Below, in pieces: positions 33,330-44,593 of a stretch of DNA of 64,000 bases (its first letter is position 1; every line of letters starts with the position of its first letter). Below the pieces are notes generated by a model. It was not told the DNA's origin. It saw nothing but the letters and a program-made list of their open reading frames with translations, and searched no databases. Origin of the DNA: Thinopyrum elongatum (Eukaryota > Streptophyta > Magnoliopsida > Poales > Poaceae); NCBI GenBank assembly GCA_011799875.1, contig CM022303.1, positions 731,798,587 through 731,862,586 on the forward strand. The letters are read 5' to 3'. The translations under genes were made by a program, and so were the position numbers.

Positions 33330-35228
33330 ATCGGCGCCGCGGGTGACGCACAGACTGGAACGAAATTCTTCGAACGCAGCCGTGGGTAGACCTTTGGTCA
33401 TAATATCCGCGAACTGCTGCGTGGTGGGAACATGGAGAACACGAAGCTGTCCAAGCGCGACCTTCTCTCTGACGAAGTGAATATCGAGCTCAATGTGTTT
33501 CGTCCGCCGATGATGAACGGGATTCTGGGTCATGTACACTGCGGACACATTGTCGCAGTAGGCAACCGTGGCGCGAGGTAGAGGAACGTGTAGCTCTCCC
33601 AACAGTTGCCGTAGCCAACAACACTCGGCGACCACATTGGCAACAGCACGATATTCAGCTTCTGCACTAGAACGGGACACCGTTGGTTGCCGTTTGGAGG
33701 ACCACGAGATCAGCGAGTCACCAAGAAACACGCAGTAGCCCGAGGTGGAGCGGCGGGTGTCCGGATAGCCAGCCCAATCCGCGTCGGAGTACGCGGTCAA
33801 GGCAGGCGATGAGCTCACCGGGATGCGCAGGCCATGCTCGAGCGTGCCCTTGATGTAGCAGAGGATCCGCTTGACAAGACTCCAATGGACGTCGCGTGGG
33901 GCATGCATATGCAGACACACTTGCTGAACGGCGTAACTGAGGTCGGGGCGTGTGAGCGTAAGGTACTGCAACGCCCCAACGATGCTCCTGTAATGTGAGG
34001 CATCTGTCGCGAGAACCCCAGTAGTAGCAGATACCTTGGGCTTGGTTTCCACGGGGGTGGAGCACGGCTTGCAGTTGCTCATGCCCGCACGATCGAGGAG
34101 ATCAGCGGCATACCGGGCTTGGCTGAGGAAGAAGCCGTGGTCACCGCGCCGCACGTGCACGCCGAGGAAGAAGTGCAGCGGCCCGAGGTCTTTCATGGCA
34201 AAGGCAGTGTGCAGTTGGGCGATGATGAGCTGCAGAAGCGACGTGGTCGAGGCAGTGAGGACGATGTCGTCGACGTACAGCAAGAGGAAGGCCGTGTCGG
34301 AGCCACGCCGCAGCACGAACAAGGAGGCGTCGGAGCGCGTCGAGACGAAGCCAAGGGATTGTACAAAGCGCTGGAAGCGCTCGAACCATGCCCGTGGTGC
34401 CTGCTTGAGTCCATACAGTGACTTGGAGAGGAGGCACACATCATCTGGCGCGGAGGCATCGACGAAGCCGCGCGGCTGCTCGCAGTAGACACGCTCCTGT
34501 AGCTCACCATGCAAGAACGCGTTCTTGACATCGAGTTGGTGTACGGGCCACTGCCTGGACGCGGCGAGGTGGAGCACGGTGCGAATGGTCGCAGGCTTCA
34601 CCACCGGCGAGAACGTGTCGCCGTAGTCGACACCTTGCCGCTGCGAGAAACCGCGGACCACCCACCTGGCCTTGTACCGGTCGAGGGAGCCGTCAGCGTG
34701 CAGTTTGTGGACGAAGACCCACTTCCCGGAGATCACGTGGGCGCCGCGTGGTCGTGGCACAAGTGTCCAGGTGCGGTTGGACCGCAGTGCATCGAACTCC
34801 TGTTGCATCGCCGAACGCCAATGTTCGTCACGGAGAGCCTCGCGGACAGACTTGGGGATCGGCGACGCGGTAGCAACGCCGGCATGTGCATGGGCGTACT
34901 TCTTGTTGGGCAAGAAGATGCCATGCTGCGAGCGCGTCACCATGCGACGAGGAGCCGGTGCGGTAGTGGTAGGAGCCAAGGTCGATGCAGAGGTGTCGGT
35001 GGAGTCGCCCAAGTCAGCTGTCGAGATGGCCGGGCCACCCGATCCGGCGGGCGAATTTGCTGCCATGGCAGCCGATCCGCCTGGTGAATTCGCTGCCATG
35101 GCAAGCGATCCAGCAGGCGAGGCAGCCCGGGCAGGTGGACCAGTCCTTGGCGGCGCTGCCGCTGGGGTGATGAGGAGCGGCGGCCGAGCCGGTGGCGAAG
35201 GAGGGGCCGGCGGCGCAGTGACAGGGAC
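33330..35228 (-). pseudogene. Copia reverse transcriptase and RNase H
   Basis: This minus-strand frame of about 630 codons is in phase with the integrase frame upstream and separated from it only by TAG at 35229-35231. After a Pro/Ala/Gly-rich linker it reads WTLVPRPRGAHVISGKWVF, YKARWVVRGFSQRQGVDYGD, FLHGELQERVYCEQPRGF, SLYGLKQAPRAWFERF, LLLYVDDIVLTAS (catalytic YVDD), and the RNase H blocks AYSDADWAGYPDTRRSTSGY and TKHIELDIHFVREKV. All catalytic motifs look intact. This half of pol copies the element RNA into DNA in the particle. Confidence 0.9.
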
Positions 35229-37190
35229 CTACTTGAAGGGAAAGAACGACTCGTCGAATACGACATGCCGCGAGATCAGTACACGCCGCGAGATTGGATC
35301 ATAGCATTTGTAGCCACGGTGATCATCAGGGTAGCCGAGAAAGACGCAGGCTAATGAGCGGGGGGCGAGCTTGTGGGGTGCAGTGGCGATGGTATTGGGG
35401 TAGCAAAGGCACCCGAAGACGCGGAGATGATCATACGTGGCCGGAGTGCCGTAGAGCAGCTCGTGAGGTGTGAGAAGCTGACGGACGCGGCATGGCCGGC
35501 GGTTGAGAAGGTGAGTGGCCGTGGCCAAGGCATCCGGCCAGAAACGAGGGGGAGCGCCGGCATGGAGAAGCATGGTACGGACACAATCGTTTAGTGTGCA
35601 CAGGACTCGTTCAGCACGGCCGTTCTGCGGCGATGTGTACGGGCATGTGAGCTGAAGAATTGTGCCATGTTGACGGAGAAAATCGTGGATGGCACCGTTG
35701 TCAAATTCACGGGCGTTATCTGTGTGCAGGGCGCGAATAGGGAGAGAGAACTGTGTGGCAACATAAGCATGAAAGGCAACAATGGTGGAGTAGACATCAG
35801 ATTTCTGTTTGAGAGGAAAGGTCCACACATAATGCGAAAAATCGTCGAGGAACACCAAATAATATTTCATGCCAGTGTTGCTCGGTACAGGGGACGTCCA
35901 TACATCACAATGCAACAGATGAAAAGGAGCAACAGAAACATTCGTGGAAGATGCAAAAGGCAGCCGCGTGTGCTTGCCAATCCGGCATGCATGGCAAGTA
36001 TGCGCGGTGATTTTGTGGAATTGAAAATCTAAACTACCCAGAACCTTGGCGAGATGATCCCGGCCGGGATGCCCGAGCCGCTGATGCCAGAGATCCGCCG
36101 TGATACAAGCATGAAGACATGTGGTGGCGCCGGTGGATGAAGCAGAGCGCAGAGGATAGAGCTCGCCGGTGCTGTCACTGCGGAGCAAAACCTTCTGGGT
36201 TCGAAGATCCTTAATAGAAAAGCCAAAGGGATCAAATTCGATGGAAACAAAATTGTCACGGGTTAGAGCACGAACAGAAATCAAGTTGGTGACAAGGGAG
36301 GGAGAAATTAGAACATTGTGTAGACGGAGGGAGGAGAAGAGAGTGGGGAGATACAGATGGCCAGAATGTGTAATGGGGAGGAGATCGCCGTTACCAACGA
36401 CGATGCCAGATGCTGAAGGAAAGGAAGACAGGGTTTGCAGCATACCGGGATTGGAGGCCATATGAGAGGTGGCGCCCGTGTCAAGGATCCAGTCGCCGCC
36501 GCCCTGGTGCTGGTTCTGCAGCGAAAGCGCGTTCAGCGCCTGGTACATCGGCGCGTGATCGTAGGGCGATGAGGACGATCCCACCGGCGGCTGATACGGC
36601 AGTGGTGGTGGGGTGACAGGTGGCTGGGTGGTGTAGTACGGCACGGTGGCGGAGCGGCCATGTGGGACGCCGGGGCGCGGCCCAAGGAGACCGGGCGCTG
36701 GGCCACGGTAGGGTAGCGGGCAGGCATGAACCACGCCGTACCAGGGCGCGGTAGCCTGGGGCCAGCCAGGGGACGGTGCGGAGGGTCGGTGGGCGCCGTT
36801 GTTGGTGATGTTGGAGGCGGCACCGCCCGAGCTGGTGCCCTGGCCAGACTTCTTGCCCCGGCGGCCACGGCCGCGGCCACCAGAGCCGCCACCGCCAGCA
36901 GGAGCGCCAGGCTGGGCGCCGGCATTGGGGAAGCCGACGGGCGGGTCTGCTGCAGGCGAGGCCCGGCCATGGAACAGCGCTGTCGCGCGCTCACGGGCCG
37001 AGGTGTGCGTCATCCGGCGCTCTTCCTGGACCAGGTACGTGCGCAGGCGAGCGAACGTCCAGTCGGACGGCTTGACGGAGACGTTGGAGACGGCATTGCT
37101 GAATTCAGAGTTGAGACCCGCCAAGGTTTGGATGACGAGGGCGTCGTCGTCCACACCATGACCGATGTCGCGAGAGGCGAGTACAGTACG
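35229..37190 (-). pseudogene. Copia gag end, protease and integrase
   Basis: The frame entered near 37190 reads gag C-terminal sequence (VIQTLAGLNSEFSNAVSNVS), a Gly/Arg-rich stretch in place of a zinc knuckle, the protease motif ILDTGATSHMAS, the integrase zinc-binding site HQRLGHPGRDH...CHACRIGK, and the integrase core with LLHCDVW, LHTDNAREF and NGRAERV (D, D, E). It ends at VFDESFFPFK followed by TAG (35229-35231). The stop may be a mutation of this copy, because downstream pol continues in the same frame. Confidence 0.9.
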
Positions 37191-37635
37191 CCGAGATCGA
37201 GAGCTCACCCTGAGAAGTGTTGTGGAAGTCTTTCTTGACGTAGACAGCACGATAGAGGCTGTTGTCGCGGAAGAGATTGACGATGGCGGTCCAGAGAGAG
37301 AACGCAGTGTGGTCCGGCCCGATCACCGCCTCAAGGATCTCCTTGTCGATGGAGGAGTAGAGCCAGGAGATGATGCGGTAGTCGATCTTGGTCCAGACGT
37401 TGTCGGAGCGCCGGTTCTCGGCGTCGACGGTGCCGTCGATGTGGTCGACGATGCCGTACTGCCGGAAGGCGACCATGTAGAGGGTGTTCCAGGTGGTGAA
37501 GTTGGACTCCTGCAGCTCTAGCGTGATGGAGATGGGAGGATTATGCTGGGTGAGGACGGCGTTGACGTCGGCAACAGGGGGATCCTCGACGCCCTCTGCG
37601 AAGGGATTGGTCTCGTCGGAGGATGAACCAGCCAT
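37105..37635 (-). pseudogene. Copia gag, N-terminal part
   Basis: ATG at 37635 lies 62 bases inside the 5' LTR end. The frame reads a gag/UBN2-type core: ITLELQESNFTTWNTLYMVA, VDHIDGT, IISWLYSSIDKEILEAVIG, LWTAIVNLFRDNSLYRAVYV and FHNTSQGELSISAYCTRL. It then runs out of frame: the expected continuation (DIGHGVDDDALVIQTLAGL) is in another frame beginning near 37190, so an indel lies at about 37165-37190. Gag forms the virus-like particle. It lacks a CCHC zinc knuckle. Confidence 0.85.
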
Positions 37636-37697
37636 GGCAGAAGAGGGAGGGGCAGCGGAAACGAGAAGAGATGGAACAGAACGCTAATCTGATACCA

Positions 37698-37906
37698 TGT
37701 AGAAGACGAGAGAGAGAGATATGCAACGCTCACTGTATTCAATATCCAGGTGTTGCTTAAGTACAGAGATCAACCTCCTAACCGACTCCCTAACTATCTC
37801 CTATATACAAGCTAGACATGGAGAAAGAGGGGATCGTGAGAGACAAAACCGGAGGCCACCCCCGTAGGCTTACAACGTTACAGAAGAATCAGTCATCACT
37901 TCAACA
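37698..37906 (-). repeat. 5' LTR of the young copia
   Basis: Partner of the LTR at 33106-33314; the primer-binding site lies immediately inside (37688-37697) and the target duplication CAAAG immediately outside. Confidence 0.95.
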
Positions 37907-37911
37907 CAAAG

Positions 37912-39115
37912 AGACCCACGCACGCACTGGCCAGCCGCCACACCCGGCTGCTAACCCCCACTAATCCAACTAACCCACTACCTTGCATGCATCCATGCAC
38001 GCACGCACACTTGGGCATGCTACATACACGGTCAAGCCACACACAAACGGCTTGATCCTGTTATCACTCTACCGGCTAGCTAGCTTCACACGTAAACGTT
38101 TGAGTCACTTCCAAGTCTGCTAACTAATAACTAGAAGATCACTGCGTATGCCACAACTACTACGCCCGCTTCTTTCTCCATGTCTATCTATACCACGACT
38201 TGGCCGCTCGGACTCTACGGAACGATATACATGCTGATACATGAATCAAGATTAAAGCTAACACCCGCGGCCTCCCCTCGTCCCCGCTATCCGCTGCCGA
38301 CCGGACCTGGATGGACGCCTCCTCGAGGCCAAGCTTGCGCGGGGCTGTGGCAATCCAGCCTTCTCGGCGTCGACACAGTCTGCATCCATCCAGTACTCTA
38401 TCCACCAAGGTATTCATCCTCTTTGTTTTAAACAAATCTGAAGATTTTGCACTGATTGATTGTCAATTGAAAAACATTGGTCTCCAGTGCGCATTGGCGG
38501 TTGTGCATTACGGCCTCTGCTTCCCTCCGTCGCGCCTGACGCATGCCATGGCGCCCGCGCCCTCAAGCTCCAGCACCAGTCCCGCCTTCCCGCGTCGCGC
38601 CGCAGCCCGCGTTCCTCTGCTCTGACCGTGCCCTCGCGCCCGACGCCCGCGCCGGCGACCCGTCCGGCCCTCGCCACGCCGGCGACCAATAAGAACCTCG
38701 CCACCTCCTCGCCTCCGCTTGGTGCTTGTCGCCAGGAGCGCCGCCCGCCTACTTTCTCCTGACGCCGGCGACCACAGGAGCCCCGTCGCCGTTCCCCTGG
38801 GACCCTCGCTTGGTTCCTTGGCTTCTGCGGCGTCGATGCCTGCGGCAAGCGGCGGCGCCTTCCTTGGCTTCTGCGGCGTGGACGCCGGCGCCAAGCGGCG
38901 GCGCGTGCCCATCGGTGGAGGCTGCAAATGGATAAGAGCCAGTATAAAATAAGGATTAAGGACTGCGGGCTGAATTCCAACTAATGCAGGGTTTGTTTTG
39001 CAAAAACAAAATATTTTTCCAGAGTACCCCTGCGGGTTGATTTCAAAGAAACACAGGGGCTTTTTCACAAAAACGCTGACGACGTAGCAGTAATCGCTTT
39101 ATTATTAGGGAAAGA
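37912..39115. other. Helitron cargo, unidentified gene-like sequence
   Basis: Continuation of the Helitron after the copia insertion. Positions 38240-38930 are GC-rich with Arg/Ala/Pro-rich open frames on both strands. GGCGGCGCCTTCCTTGGCTTCTGCGGCG-like units recur (38820-38900), suggesting a small internal duplication. No family could be named. Confidence 0.35.
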
Positions 39116-39646
39116 TACTATAATGTGCTGTACTGTTTACTACATACTGCTACTAGGTATTAGTAGTTGACTACTACAGTACTATGTCGACTAGTCTAGC
39201 ACTAGTTTAAGACTACTCCGATTAGTCTATGAGTCTCAACCTCGGAACGACTCAACGCACTCGTCGGCTCGTAATCCTTGGGTGGGACTATTTAATCGGT
39301 AGGACAACCTTTGCTTCCAAATTGAAGCATTGGGCTAGCTCAATCGGTTGCATCAAATTTACTTAGACGGAGGGGTCGCAGGTTCGATTCCACATGGAAA
39401 ACAATATTTTTGCTTTGCATTGGGCTGGCTGCGTGGTGGGCCGGCTGCACTGAGCCTTCTTTCGCGAGGAACAAAACTGAAGCGTTTTTTTCACCTGTGC
39501 GGGCTGGACGAAAAATCGGACATGTACATTATTTTAGTATCACCTCGGACATGTACGATTTTAGCGGCTTCTCGTGATGGACGAAAATAATACTATACGG
39601 TGAACGGACTAAAAATTCAGAGAAACGCACCTTACTTTATTATATA
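39116..39646. other. Spacer between two Helitron ends, with tRNA-like boxes
   Basis: This stretch lies between the 5' end of one Helitron (39115) and the 3' end of the next (39647). It contains GACTAGTC-like palindromic sequence at 39187-39241 and a tRNA-like promoter segment at 39328-39402. Its right end (CTTACTTTATTATATA) looks like a degraded Helitron 5' end. Confidence 0.4.
39328..39402 (+). repeat. tRNA-like segment with A and B boxes (possible SINE head)
   Basis: CTAGCTCAATCGGTTG resembles a tRNA A box (TRGC--A--GG), and GGTTCGATTCC about 45 bases later is an exact B box. The ends do not pair as a complete acceptor stem, so this is not a functional tRNA gene. A tRNA-derived SINE head or an old tRNA relic is more likely. 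No A-rich tail was seen. Confidence 0.4.
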
Positions 39647-40298
39647 TTAGCACAAATGCCCGTGCGTTGCAATGGGAAGAAAAAATATCACACTTCGTAG
39701 CCTAATAAGCATGGCCTAAACCACATGGACGGCGTCGAGGAAGTCCAGCTGGGGAAGCCATGCCGGCATCCAAGGAGACAACACGGTAGAAACCTAAATG
39801 GATAAGTTTAGCTTCAAGGCCACGTACAGAGAACGTGTGGGGACTCGCCTGAAGAGAAAATGACCGATTTACGTTGCTGGAGAGCGGCGTAGCAGACAGA
39901 CGGCGTCAGTCGAGAATGGCGGCCGATGACGGCGTTTACTCGGGACAGAGAGGCATTTGAAAGAAAGTATTTTTTAGAGTAGGGAATGGGAAGAGAGAGG
40001 TGTGCGTGTGGGTCGACTCTCGCCAGAGCGTGCATGTTATTTTTGCGAGAAAAAAATGCATGCGTGTTGTGTAAGTGAAGTGCTTGTGTTTAGGACACGC
40101 CCAATAATGCAAAAGAAACATTATCAGCCCTATTTTTTTGGCAAGCGTGGCTGCGGCATGAGAGCCGGATTCATCTCTCTCACTTTTAATTTACGATTAT
40201 TTATCGATCACCGTGTCGTCTCCCATTAATTCCATAATTGATTCATTCGAATAAGTGCCTTGCAGCACGTCCGCGGTCAATGCTTTGCTTTGCATGTA

Positions 40299-40513
40299 CT
40301 CCCTCTCTCTCAGTTTACAGGGCGTGCGCGTATCTCTAGATCGTCAATTTGACCAACTTAATACAAGTCATATATTACAAAAAATATACCAATATAAACT
40401 TCAGATGTTCTATTTTCAAACGGTATAATTTTTGTGTTATATAGTTTATATTAGGGTGATAAAATTGGCAACCTAGGTATACGCGCGGGACTTGTAAAGT
40501 GAAACGGAGGGAG
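40299..40513. mobile_element. Stowaway-like MITE, 215 bp
   Basis: Inverted termini CTCCCTCTCTCTCAGTTTAC and GTGAAACGGAGGGAG, flanked by TA on both sides (40297-40298 and 40514-40515). Subterminal GCGTGCGCGTAT pairs with ATACGCGCGGG. The interior is AT-rich without coding signal. Confidence 0.85.
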
Positions 40514-40681
40514 TATGTTATAATATCCTTCCATTTCACAATTCTCCAATCTACCCTTCCATTAATATACCGTCAAACTAGGTATACGCGCGGACTTGTA
40601 AAGTGAAACGGAGGGAGTATGTTATAATATCCTTCCATTTCACAATTCTCCAATCTACCCTTCCATTAATATACCGTCAAA
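40473..40681 (+). repeat. 105-bp tandem duplication covering the MITE right end
   Basis: CTAGGTATACGCGCG... to ...ATACCGTCAAA is present twice (40473-40577 and 40578-40681), almost identical apart from one missing G. The unit includes the last 41 bases of the MITE plus flank, so the duplication happened after the MITE inserted. Confidence 0.95.
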
Positions 40682-41617
40682 CACACAAATCCTGCCCATG
40701 CAGGGTGCACGTCCATGATCCATTCTTGGATGTACGTGAATATCTTTCCATTCCACAATCCTCTAATCCATCATTCCTTTAATACACCCTCCAAGACAGC
40801 CCACAATTCCTGCCCATGTTCCTTTTAATCATCGTTCCTGATTGTCTATTTTAGTCATCTTGCTGATATTCAAACTCAACTGCGACGTATATAAACTCGT
40901 AAGAATCGGTCTAAAGAAGCGAGGTGGGACAATTTAACACTAAATATTGTCGCGTGGTTCGCTGCGCATAAAAGAAGGCCCATCATTGCAGCGATTTTAT
41001 GCTGAGTAGGCCCAGCGGTGCAGCAATGATGTGTACTAATTTTTTTAGTACGGCAGCGGCTCGGCTTAGGCTGGGCCTTGCCTTGATGTCGGGCCGGCTA
41101 GGGCGACGGCCCACGCAAGCACTGCGAGCGAGTGGGACGAGCGTCGTCCTCGTGCAGACGTGGGCAGGGACAGGCAGCGGCGGCGCTGCAGGTCAAGCGG
41201 GGCGGCGCTCCGGTGGCTACGACTGCGGGGCCCGGTCGGATCCGGGCGGATCTGGCCGGGGTGGATCCTTTTCCAGTGGATTTGGCATGGAGGTGGCCGG
41301 ATCCGGCGAGATTGAGGGCCGGCAACACCATGACCCTCCTGGAGGTCCCTGTTTAGCGAGTAAGAGGGAGAGAGGTGAGAGGAGATCGAGAGGAAGGAGG
41401 AGAAGGGAGAGGGGAGAGGCGGCGGAGCGGCCGGAGGTCCGACAGGGAAGGTCGCCGGCGGCGGGGCGTGGCGGAGGTGCGGGGTCGCCGGCGAGACGGC
41501 TCGCGGGCGCGAGGAGAGCTCGGGCAGGACGAAGCTGCGGGCGGCGGCGCGGTCCGCTTCCGGCCCGGGCGGGAGTACTTTTTTATTTTTTATGTACGTG
41601 CTGAAGAAAAAAAACTG

Positions 41618-42157
41618 AAAAAAAGGTAAACTCAGGAAAGAAGCGTATTAGGACGGTGAACGGGAAGAAGCAATCCGTGGTTTATTATTTGGTATATATA
41701 TATTTTTTTTATATAGGGAGGGATATATTTGAAGAATCAACAAAAGCGTCTATTATTCAAAAAAATGTTTACTAAATACTCCTACCAGCTAAAGTCGGCC
41801 GGTATTTGGCTAATCACGTCGTGCTTATCTCTTTTACTCGTGGAGGGCCCATGCATGTGAGCATCAATAAAGTGGTCTGACTTATCAAGATAATGGTGTC
41901 GTCCAGTCAAAAGAAAAGATATTGGTGATGATCGTGCAGATTCGTCGTCTTGGTCACACGTGCGGCGCACTTAAGTTCGCGATTAGTGAGATGCTTTTCT
42001 GCAAGCTTTTGGTTTTAATAACCTAATCTGGTTGCTACGTGTGGAGTGGATGTTGAGGGTTCTGGGATTCTACAACTGAAAAAGCGTAAACTCACGAGAA
42101 GAAGCGTATTAGAACGGTGAACGGGAAGAAGCAATCCGTGGTTTATTATTAGGTACA
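41618..42157 (+). repeat. Tandem duplication, unit 1 and start of unit 2
   Basis: Unit 1 (about 41618-42077) contains GCAATCCGTGGTTTATTATT, then GGGAGGGATATATTTGAAG, and ends GGGATTCTACAACT. Unit 2 begins at about 42078 with the same start and is interrupted at 42157 by a Helitron, resuming at 50735. The two units differ at only a few percent of positions. Confidence 0.9.
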
Positions 42158-42179
42158 CTAGGAAACATGCCCGTGCGTT

Positions 42180-43734
42180 GCAACGGGAGAAATAAATCAT
42201 TCCACTCCCCTAGCGATCCTTTCGATGTTTCACTTCTCATTTCCACCACCAGCTCAGCATCATCGATGTGGTCAGTTTGTCCACCTATTCATGATGAACG
42301 TAATCATCCCAAAGCAAATGCACTTCATTATCATACTCTAGGACGCCGCCCCACAAGCCCCTATGCTTGTAATTCTGCGGATTTATGATGATAGTGAGTA
42401 CCAGCCCTGTCTCATCTACACTTGGTGCATGCACCATCCCAATGTATGACCCTTGAACTAAATTCTCAAAAGCACATGAAAGATCATATGAAAGTCTTAG
42501 CAGGTCCGGAATCAATTAGCATATGTGAGACTTCCAAAATAATTTATTTAGCATCGACCGGGAGCAGGAAAATAGAAGTGCTATTTTGTTAGTTTCTCGC
42601 ATGGAACAACAATATATATGAGGGTCACACACCATGTCAACATCAACCATTTAAGTAATGCCATCTTGCTAACTCCCAAACATGCAAAGGAGATATATAC
42701 ACCATGGATTGTTTTCTCACTCGACTGCAACACTGGATATACAGCATGGGAGGAAACTCTTAATATCAAAATGATTCAGAAGTATATAGCTACACTGCAG
42801 AGTACAGTTGGAATGCTGGCGGAAGAAAATTTTCATGGTAGAACAATTATTATTGAAATCATGAGGCCAAATGGCCAACAATTTAGTGCAGCTATGTGAT
42901 TTGGGGCCAAAAGTGCTCATATATTTCCAGTGCATCTATCCAAATGAGAATATTTGTGCAAAACACTCGCATCATGAAGTCAGAACAACATACTCACTTG
43001 TCCCAAATCATAAATCTTGGTATTGAACCTTCCCCTGCCTAAAAGTTTAAATGAAATTGGATACGGAAACTACTGCTATTTCACGTGAATAACATGAGCG
43101 AATTAATCAGTAAGAAGTTTAATTCTTGAGCATGAACCCAGAATGTTCAGTTTCAGATTCTCACCAGATGTACCATGGTAATTGACCTGACAGGGGAAGA
43201 GGTAAAAAACAATGCAACTTCTAACTGATGGAAAGATCAGCTCTCACCATCGTGTTATCCGCAACATTTACAAAATCCAGAAAAGTAATATCTTGAACTG
43301 TGATGCCCAAGAACAACCATTGATCATATGGTTTTATCCGACTCCAAACAAACTAAGGCCCTTGTCCCAACAAAAAAGAAGAGTTCAGCATAAACCCAGT
43401 ATTTTCGGTCTCATATGCTCACCAAATGTACCATGGCAATTGACCTGACAGGGAAATCGGTGATGTCAACCAGTGACGACGAAACAACCTTGTCCAGCTA
43501 GCCAGACACTATGATCACGATACACAAATCCTTTTACATGACAGCGCAGCAAGTTCATGTACTGAAAAATAACCCGATAATGAAGAGACCGTGCCCTACA
43601 TACCAAAAGTTTTTGCTCGTTTCTAGCAGGTTATGCTCAGGGTCAGAACTTAAAGTAAGTACAACTGACTGATGTTGCTCAATCGCTCCAATAAAAAAAC
43701 TGATGTTCAACCTTCATGGTTGTAACTTGTAAAA
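42180..43734. other. Helitron cargo, no recognised gene
   Basis: Mostly AT-rich, intron-like sequence. A ~70-base segment (CACCAGATGTACCATGGTAATTGACCTGACAGG) near 43130-43195 recurs diverged at 43385-43455. Open frames of 60-90 codons show no known motifs. Confidence 0.35.
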
Positions 43735-44032
43735 CACTAGTAGAAAACAGGGCTTTGGTCCAGGCAGGGCCAGCCCATTAATCCCGGTTCACTCACGAAC
43801 CGGGACCAAAGGGGGCATCGGTCCCGGTTCGTGAGGCCAGGGGGGCGGCCGGGCCTCTTGGGGCATTGGTCCCGGTTCGTCTGGCCCCTTTGGTCCCGGT
43901 TCCAGCCACGAACCGGGACTAATGGGCCTCGCTCCTGGCCCACAACCATTGGTCCTGGTTCGTGGCTGGAACTGGGACCAAAGGGGGACCTTTAGTTCCG
44001 GTTCCAGCCACGAACCGGGACCAATGAGATGC

Positions 44033-44041
44033 CTATATATA
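44033..44041 (+). promoter_or_regulatory. TATA box of the B3-like gene
   Basis: CTATATATA immediately follows the left subterminal repeats, about 550 bases before the start codon, and precedes a GC-rich leader with possible spliced segments. It is well placed to drive the only gene in the element. Confidence 0.5.
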
Positions 44042-44593
44042 CCCCCCTCGCCCGCGAGCAGAGCAGTGGAGTGCTCTGGTTTTGGGTCGGCCGTGGGAGA
44101 GCTTTGTGGTGCTCTAGCTCACCTCATATGCACATGAGGTGTTTGATGAAATGCCCGAGCCACACTTAAGTTTTCTCCTCTCGAAGCTCCTTGTCCAAGC
44201 TCCATTTTCCTCGAGATTTGTCTAGGTTTGGCGGTCCGTCCTGTCCCGTCCCCGTCCTCACCGCCGTCGATCGCCCGCGCCGATCTCGTCGCCGGCACCA
44301 CAGTGGTGAACCTCTTGGTCTTATCTTCTTTGTAAAAGAAAAAAGTTCTTACTTGTATGATTAAGATAGATACTTGTGTAATTTTCTTACTTTTATTATT
44401 GTTTGTTATTATATATATTTGAGAGAGGAAGAATGCCGACTGTTGTTATTATATATACATGAGATGAGAGTTCAGGAAGGAAGACTCGACAGACCTAAAG
44501 TCAACCCGTTGCATATTGAGTAATAGTGATCTTTTTGTTAAGTTTCCTGGTAGTTGCCTTCAATCAATTTTTGATCAACTATGAAAATAGGAA

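Larger units (their letters stand above)
33106..37906 (-). mobile_element. Young Ty1-copia retrotransposon, 4.8 kb
   Basis: Two 209-bp LTRs (33106-33314 and 37698-37906) differ at a single visible position (GCCACGCCC against GCCACCCCC). CAAAG directly repeats at 33101-33105 and 37907-37911. A primer-binding site TGGTATCAGA (initiator-tRNA-Met type) abuts the 5' LTR at 37697, and a polypurine tract lies at 33315-33325. The short LTRs and compact size recall Hopscotch-like copia elements. Coding capacity is nearly whole but carries one frameshift and one stop. Confidence 0.95.
32094..39115 (-). mobile_element. Helitron hosting a young copia element
   Basis: The 3' end on the minus strand is at 32094-32097 (CTAG, preceded by A at 32093), with the shared GCCCGTGCGTTGCA motif just inside. 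The 5' end is TCTTTCCCTAATAATAAAG at 39115, followed by T. Length is 7,022 bp, or about 2.2 kb without the copia insertion. Cargo at 32510-33100 and 37912-38990 is GC-rich and gene-like but not identified. CTTATCCCCTGCTCGGCTGC is doubled at 32567 and 32598. No Rep/helicase is present. Confidence 0.65.
39647..41690 (-). mobile_element. Probable older Helitron
   Basis: The 3' end reads CTAA on the minus strand (TTAG at 39647-39650), six bases outside the shared TGCCCGTGCGTTGCAATGGG motif. The 5' side near 41690 (TATACCAAATAATAAACCACGG on the minus strand) resembles the other 5' ends but has lost the TC. GC-rich cargo at 41050-41570 is unassigned. The interior holds a Stowaway-like MITE and a 105-bp tandem duplication. 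Confidence 0.5.

Noticed and set aside
38414..39068. Arg-rich minus-strand frames of 186-188 codons as genes
   Set aside because: GC-rich composition with open frames on both strands and internal duplication; no recognisable domain.
39328..39402. Functional tRNA gene
   Set aside because: A and B boxes are present but the acceptor and anticodon stems cannot be completed.
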